A stretch of DNA of 8,903 nt, from NCBI GenBank assembly GCA_030041195.1, contig JASHOI010000214.1, positions 1-8,903 on the forward strand, read 5' to 3'. Positions 6,216 through 8,903 of this stretch are shown here, piece after piece (position 1 is the stretch's first letter; the number at the start of each line of letters is the position of its first letter). A program made the position numbers and the translations under genes. The stretch is from Streptosporangiaceae bacterium (lineage in GTDB: Bacteria; Actinomycetota; Actinomycetes; Streptosporangiales; Streptosporangiaceae). Below the pieces are notes generated by a model. The model was not told the DNA's origin and did not search any database. It worked only from the letters and a program-made list of their open reading frames with translations.

Positions 6216-6223
6216 CATCCGCG

Positions 6224-6229
6224 TATCGT
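6224..6229 (+). promoter_or_regulatory. Candidate -10 element (TATCGT) of a leaderless promoter
   Basis: TATCGT is followed by six bases (TCCTCT) and then GTG 6236, with no Shine-Dalgarno. It lies just after the mutase stop, so the membrane protein gene may have its own start of transcription besides read-through. No clear -35 is visible at normal spacing. Confidence 0.4.
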
Positions 6230-6235
6230 TCCTCT

Positions 6236-6787
6236 GTGACTGTCACCGAACTTCCTCGACTGGGCAGGGACCTGAGCACCGCGTTCCGTGAGGAACTTGA
6301 CGCGGGACAGCGGTCCGCGCTGCTGAGCTGGCTCTCGTTCGCCACGACGTTCGCCGCGGTGCGGGGGATCACCTACAGCATCCGGGCGGGCCGCGGCCCG
6401 TTCCACAACATCAGCGCCGGCGGCGAGCACCTGCACCACTACATGTGGGGGATCGCGATGCTGACCGGGGTCGGCGCCGTCGCGGTGCACGGCGACGACC
6501 GCGCCCGCAGGCACCCGGCGGTCGCGATCAGCTACGGAACCGGCCTGGCGCTGATCGTCGACGAGTTCGCCCTGCTGCTTGACCTGCGGGACGTGTACTG
6601 GGCCAGGCAGGGCCGGATCTCGGTTGACCTCGGCATCGGCGGCATCGCGGCCGCCGGGTCCTACTTCGCCGGGCTGCCGGTGCTGCGCCGGATGCGGCGC
6701 GACCGGGCCGACCGGCGCCGGGCGGCGGAACCGGGCGACCCGGGGGACCGGGATGGTCAGGCAATTGCGCGGGATGCGGCAGGATAG
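6236..6787 (+). CDS. Small multi-pass integral membrane protein with GGEHLHHY motif, function unknown
   Basis: A 183-residue protein with about four membrane segments (roughly 29-48, 67-85, 97-116, 129-150) and a charged, probably cytoplasmic tail (151-183). Notable are GGEHLHHYMWGI (62-73), with Glu64, His65, His67 and His68 at a membrane edge, and GTGLALIVDEFALLLDLRDVYW (101-122), with Asp109-Glu110 inside the third segment. Together they could form a polar or metal site, which is inference. I recall similar unnamed actinobacterial membrane proteins with HIHH-type motifs but cannot name a family. GTG 6236 is chosen on the TAnnnT-N6-GTG pattern. The gene lies 20 bp after the mutase and 4 bp before the thioredoxin-like gene, so it is likely in an operon with the latter. 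Confidence 0.75.
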   Translation: MTVTELPRLGRDLSTAFREELDAGQRSALLSWLSFATTFAAVRGITYSIRAGRGPFHNISAGGEHLHHYMWGIAMLTGVGAVAVHGDDRARRHPAVAISYGTGLALIVDEFALLLDLRDVYWARQGRISVDLGIGGIAAAGSYFAGLPVLRRMRRDRADRRRAAEPGDPGDRDGQAIARDAAG

Positions 6788-6791
6788 AGGT

Positions 6792-7781
6792 ATGCAGCAG
6801 CGGGACTTTTCCCTACACGGCGCCGTCGACCTGGGCGCCCGGCAGGCCGCCGCGCAGCGCAGGCAACAGGCGGCCAGCGCGGCCGGCTCGGGGGACCAGG
6901 CGGGCGCGGGCAACGGCAACGTGATCGACGTCACCGACCAGACATTCAACACCGAGGTAGTCGAGCGGTCGCGCACCGTTCCGGTGATCTTGGACCTGTG
7001 GGCCGAGTGGTGCGGGCCGTGCAAGCAGCTCTCCCCGGTACTGGAGAAGCTGGCCGTCGAGGCCAACGGCGCCTGGGTGCTGGCCAAGGTGGACGTGGAC
7101 GCCAATCCGCAGCTGAGCGCCGCGCTCCAGGTGCAGTCCATTCCGATGGTGCTGGCCGTGATCGGCGGGCAGGCGATGCCGCTGTTCCTCGGCGCGCTGC
7201 CCGAGGCCGAGGTCCGTGGGGCGATCGCCCAGGTGATGCAAGTGGCCGAGCAGATGGGCCTGCCCGGCCAGGGTGCCGGCCCGGATGCCGCCGACGAGCA
7301 GGGTGCGGGGGACGCAGGCGAGGCGGCTCGCCGGCCGCAGGGGCCGATGAGCGGCATCGATGCCCTCGCAGAGGCGGGCTTCGGCGAGGCGCAGGAGGCG
7401 ATTGAGCGCGGCGATCTGGACGGCGCGGCGGCGGCGTTCGAGAAGGTGCTCGCGTCCGCGCCGGGGCACCCGGTGGCCACGATGGGCCTGGCGCAGGTGG
7501 ACCTGAGCAGGCGGGTGAACTCCTACGACCGGGTGAAGGCCCAGCGGGACGCCGTGGACAACCCGGACGATCCCGACGCGCAGGCCCGGGTCGCCGACAT
7601 CGACGTGTTCATGGGCCGGCCCGAGGCCGCGTTCGACCGGCTTCTCGACTTGGTCAGGCGGACCTCGGGCGATGAGCGGAACCAGGCGCGGCTGCACCTG
7701 CTCCGGCTCTTCGAGGTCTTCCCGCCACGGGACCAGCGCGTCACCAAGGCCAGGGCCACGCTGTCCAGCCTGCTGTTCTGA
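6792..7781 (+). CDS. ybbN: YbbN/CnoX-like thioredoxin-TPR protein, putative co-chaperone
   Basis: A 329-residue cytoplasmic protein. After a low-complexity Ala/Gln/Gly N-terminus (1-42) comes a thioredoxin domain (about 43-150) with the redox motif WCGPC (73-77) and the cis-Pro loop SIP (116-118). An acidic linker (155-185) leads to a helical tetratricopeptide-type domain (about 188-329) with GDLDGAAAAFEKVLASAPGHP. This order is that of YbbN, which in E. coli (CnoX) hands substrates to chaperones under oxidative chlorine stress. The E. coli protein lacks the full CxxC, whereas both cysteines are present here, so disulfide reductase activity is plausible. AGGA at 6781-6784 lies seven bases before ATG and overlaps the preceding gene's last codon. 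The 4-bp gap suggests co-transcription with the membrane gene. Confidence 0.88.
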   Translation: MQQRDFSLHGAVDLGARQAAAQRRQQAASAAGSGDQAGAGNGNVIDVTDQTFNTEVVERSRTVPVILDLWAEWCGPCKQLSPVLEKLAVEANGAWVLAKVDVDANPQLSAALQVQSIPMVLAVIGGQAMPLFLGALPEAEVRGAIAQVMQVAEQMGLPGQGAGPDAADEQGAGDAGEAARRPQGPMSGIDALAEAGFGEAQEAIERGDLDGAAAAFEKVLASAPGHPVATMGLAQVDLSRRVNSYDRVKAQRDAVDNPDDPDAQARVADIDVFMGRPEAAFDRLLDLVRRTSGDERNQARLHLLRLFEVFPPRDQRVTKARATLSSLLF

Positions 7782-7809
7782 CGTTCGACGGGCCTTAACG
7801 CGACGCTCC

Positions 7810-8358
7810 TCAGCCGGGCGGGTCAGCCCCGTCCGCCGTGGCCGCCTCGGTTTCCGCGTCGGGGTGCCGGAGTGTGCCGTCGGTGCCATCGGCGAGCCGC
7901 TCGAGCGCGGGCAGGGCGGCGGCGAGCGCGGCCAGTTGCTCGGGCGACAGCGTCAGCAGGCTGTCGGCGAGCAGCAGTGTGTTCTCCTGCCTGATCTGGT
8001 CGAGCACCTCGTGACCGCGCTCGGTGACCACCAGCGTCCACGCCCGCGCGTCGCCCGGCACCGCGCGCCGCTGCACGTAGCCGTGCTCTTCCAGCGCGCT
8101 GACCAGCCGGGTCAGCGTGGAGGGCGCGATCCGCTCGGCGGCGGCCAGGTCGCCGAGGCGCAGCGGCCCGGTCCGTTCGACGGTGGCCAGCGCGGCCAGC
8201 TGAGTGGGGGTCAGCCCGGCGAGCTCGTGCTTGCGCAGCCGGCGTGACAGCCGCGCGATCGCGACCCGCAACCTGGTCACGTCGACCACGGGCGCGTCGG
8301 CGAGCACCGCCGTGACCGCCCGGCCGGCGTCCGCGGGCCCGGTGCTTGCTCCAGACAC
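7810..8358 (-). CDS. MarR-family winged-helix transcriptional regulator
   Basis: A 182-residue protein. Helices at about 25-62 include RLRVAIARLSRRLRKHELAGLTPTQLAALATV. The HTH is at about 67-90 (LGDLAAAERIAPSTLTRLVSALE), and the wing at 94-112 holds GDARAW with Asp103-Arg105. Helices at 114-155 form the rest of the dimerisation region. The C-terminal 25 residues are acidic, Ala-rich and probably disordered. GTG 8358 is chosen because TACGCT lies six bases upstream. The gene converges on the YbbN-like gene with a 28-bp gap and is divergent from YqgE across about 93 bp, so autoregulation and control of yqgE are possible. It is unrelated in detail to the MarR protein at 1792. The ligand is unknown. 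Confidence 0.9.
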   Translation of the reverse strand: MSGASTGPADAGRAVTAVLADAPVVDVTRLRVAIARLSRRLRKHELAGLTPTQLAALATVERTGPLRLGDLAAAERIAPSTLTRLVSALEEHGYVQRRAVPGDARAWTLVVTERGHEVLDQIRQENTLLLADSLLTLSPEQLAALAAALPALERLADGTDGTLRHPDAETEAATADGADPPG

Positions 8359-8364
8359 CCTTAC

Positions 8365-8370
8365 AGCGTA
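8365..8370 (-). promoter_or_regulatory. Candidate -10 element (TACGCT) of a leaderless promoter for the second MarR gene
   Basis: On the minus strand TACGCT is followed by GTAAGG and then GTG 8358, the fourth case of TAnnnT-N6-GTG in this window. GTAAGG is too close to the GTG to act as a normal Shine-Dalgarno. Confidence 0.4.
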
Positions 8371-8451
8371 CGTGGCCGCGGTCCTCGGGCTCCGCCCGGC
8401 GTAGTGCGAGGCGGCGCGCCACTTTCACCGATTCTGGAGCATCATTGATAC

Positions 8452-8903
8452 ATGGAGGCTGAATCCCTCGGCGGTCGGCTTCTCGTGGCCACGCCGCTGC
8501 TCGGTGACCCGAACTTCCGGAGAACCGTGATCTTGATCGTGGAGGACGAACCCGAAGAGGGAACTCTGGGCGTCGTCCTGAACCGTCCGACCGAGGTCGA
8601 GGTCGGGCAGGTGCTCGAGTCATGGAGCGATCTGGTCACCGGGCCTTCGGTGGTGTTCAAGGGCGGTCCAGTCTCCCCGAACAGCGCCCTGGCCCTCGCC
8701 CTGGCCAGGGGCGAGGACGAGCCGCTCGGCTGGCGGTCGCTTGACGGGTCCAGCCTGACGTCGCGGATCGGGCTCGTCGACCTCGAGGCACCGCCCGAGC
8801 TGCTGGCCGGCGGAATCACCTCACTCCGGGTGTTCGCCGGCTATGCGGGGTGGGGTCCCGGCCAGCTTCAGGCCGAGATCGAGGAGGGCGCCTGGTACGT
8901 GCT
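8452..8903 (+). CDS. yqgE: YqgE/AlgH family protein (DUF179), 3' end outside window
   Basis: 150 codons are visible and the frame remains open at the window end; family members are about 180-190 residues, so roughly 35 are missing. Diagnostic segments are LGGRLLVATPLLGDPNF (6-22), RTVILIVED (24-32), GTLGVVLNRPTEVEVGQVL (37-55), VVFKGGPV (67-74) and GYAGWGPGQLQAEIEEGAWYV (130-150). The aspartate/histidine-rich turn after VILI is VEDEPEEG, more acidic than usual. The biochemical role of YqgE/AlgH is not settled; AlgH was named for alginate regulation in Pseudomonas. ATG 8452 has GGAG at 8436-8439, a rather long 12 bases upstream, and conserved sequence begins right after the start. It is divergent from the second MarR gene. 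Confidence 0.93.
   Translation, partial: MEAESLGGRLLVATPLLGDPNFRRTVILIVEDEPEEGTLGVVLNRPTEVEVGQVLESWSDLVTGPSVVFKGGPVSPNSALALALARGEDEPLGWRSLDGSSLTSRIGLVDLEAPPELLAGGITSLRVFAGYAGWGPGQLQAEIEEGAWYV

Noticed and set aside
5049..6218. Long open frame of 389 codons antisense to the mutase
   Set aside because: It is a shadow of a GC-rich coding region; its translation is Arg/Leu/Gly/Val-rich with no domain, while the plus strand clearly encodes the mutase.
7782..7809. Expected terminator between the convergent YbbN-like and second MarR genes
   Set aside because: The 28-bp gap contains no convincing stem-loop or T-run.
8694..8716. Inverted repeat CCTCGCCC...GGGCGAGG that could form a hairpin
   Set aside because: It lies inside the yqgE coding sequence (ALALARGED) with no T-run, and is explained by GC-rich codons.
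1..8903. tRNA, rRNA, CRISPR array, insertion sequence or attachment site
   Set aside because: No cloverleaf, rRNA segment, spaced repeats, transposase or integrase was recognised; nearly all of the window is accounted for by ordinary genes.

Overview
The window looks like chromosomal DNA of a high-GC actinobacterium. It is strongly GC-rich with GC-ending codons. It has several GTG starts, some of them apparently leaderless. It combines gene families typical of Streptomyces, Streptosporangiales and their relatives: a DUF2127 membrane protein, an acyl-CoA mutase with a MarR regulator nearby, an ECF sigma factor with a membrane partner, a YbbN-type thioredoxin/TPR protein and YqgE. Nothing marks it as a prophage, transposon or plasmid. 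I cannot name the species.

Layout. (1) 1-866, minus: 3'-truncated DUF2127-like membrane protein with an N-terminal zinc-ribbon-like motif and a Pro/Ala tail built on a 27-bp tandem repeat. (2) 960-1658, minus: ABC-ATPase-like protein that has lost its Walker A lysine, signature motif, catalytic Glu and switch His. (3) 1792-2301, plus: MarR regulator, divergent from (2) across an AT-rich promoter region. (4) 2288-3733, minus: single-pass membrane protein with an extracytoplasmic domain rich in Asp-boxes (BNR repeats), converging on the MarR gene with a 14-bp overlap. (5) 3735-4232, minus: ECF sigma factor one base upstream of (4) in the same operon. (6) 4233-4532: 300-bp intergenic region holding a perfect 22-bp palindrome just before (7). 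(7) 4533-6215, plus: stand-alone large subunit of a B12-dependent acyl-CoA mutase, isobutyryl-CoA-mutase-like by its active-site residues. (8) 6236-6787, plus: small His-rich integral membrane protein. (9) 6792-7781, plus: YbbN-like thioredoxin/TPR protein. (10) 7810-8358, minus: second MarR regulator. (11) 8452-8903, plus: YqgE/AlgH family protein, cut by the window end.

How the parts may work together. The sigma factor and its membrane partner look like a one-operon surface-signalling unit, with an outside beta-propeller possibly acting as the sensor and a short cytoplasmic tail holding the sigma factor. The mutase is probably controlled by a dimeric repressor at the 22-bp palindrome, and the MarR protein at 1792-2301 is the nearest candidate. 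Four GTG-start genes share a TAnnnT-N6-GTG arrangement that suggests leaderless transcripts, and I used it to choose starts. The most novel points are the propeller-bearing sigma partner, the catalytically dead ABC-like protein paired with a MarR gene, and the perfect operator-like palindrome.
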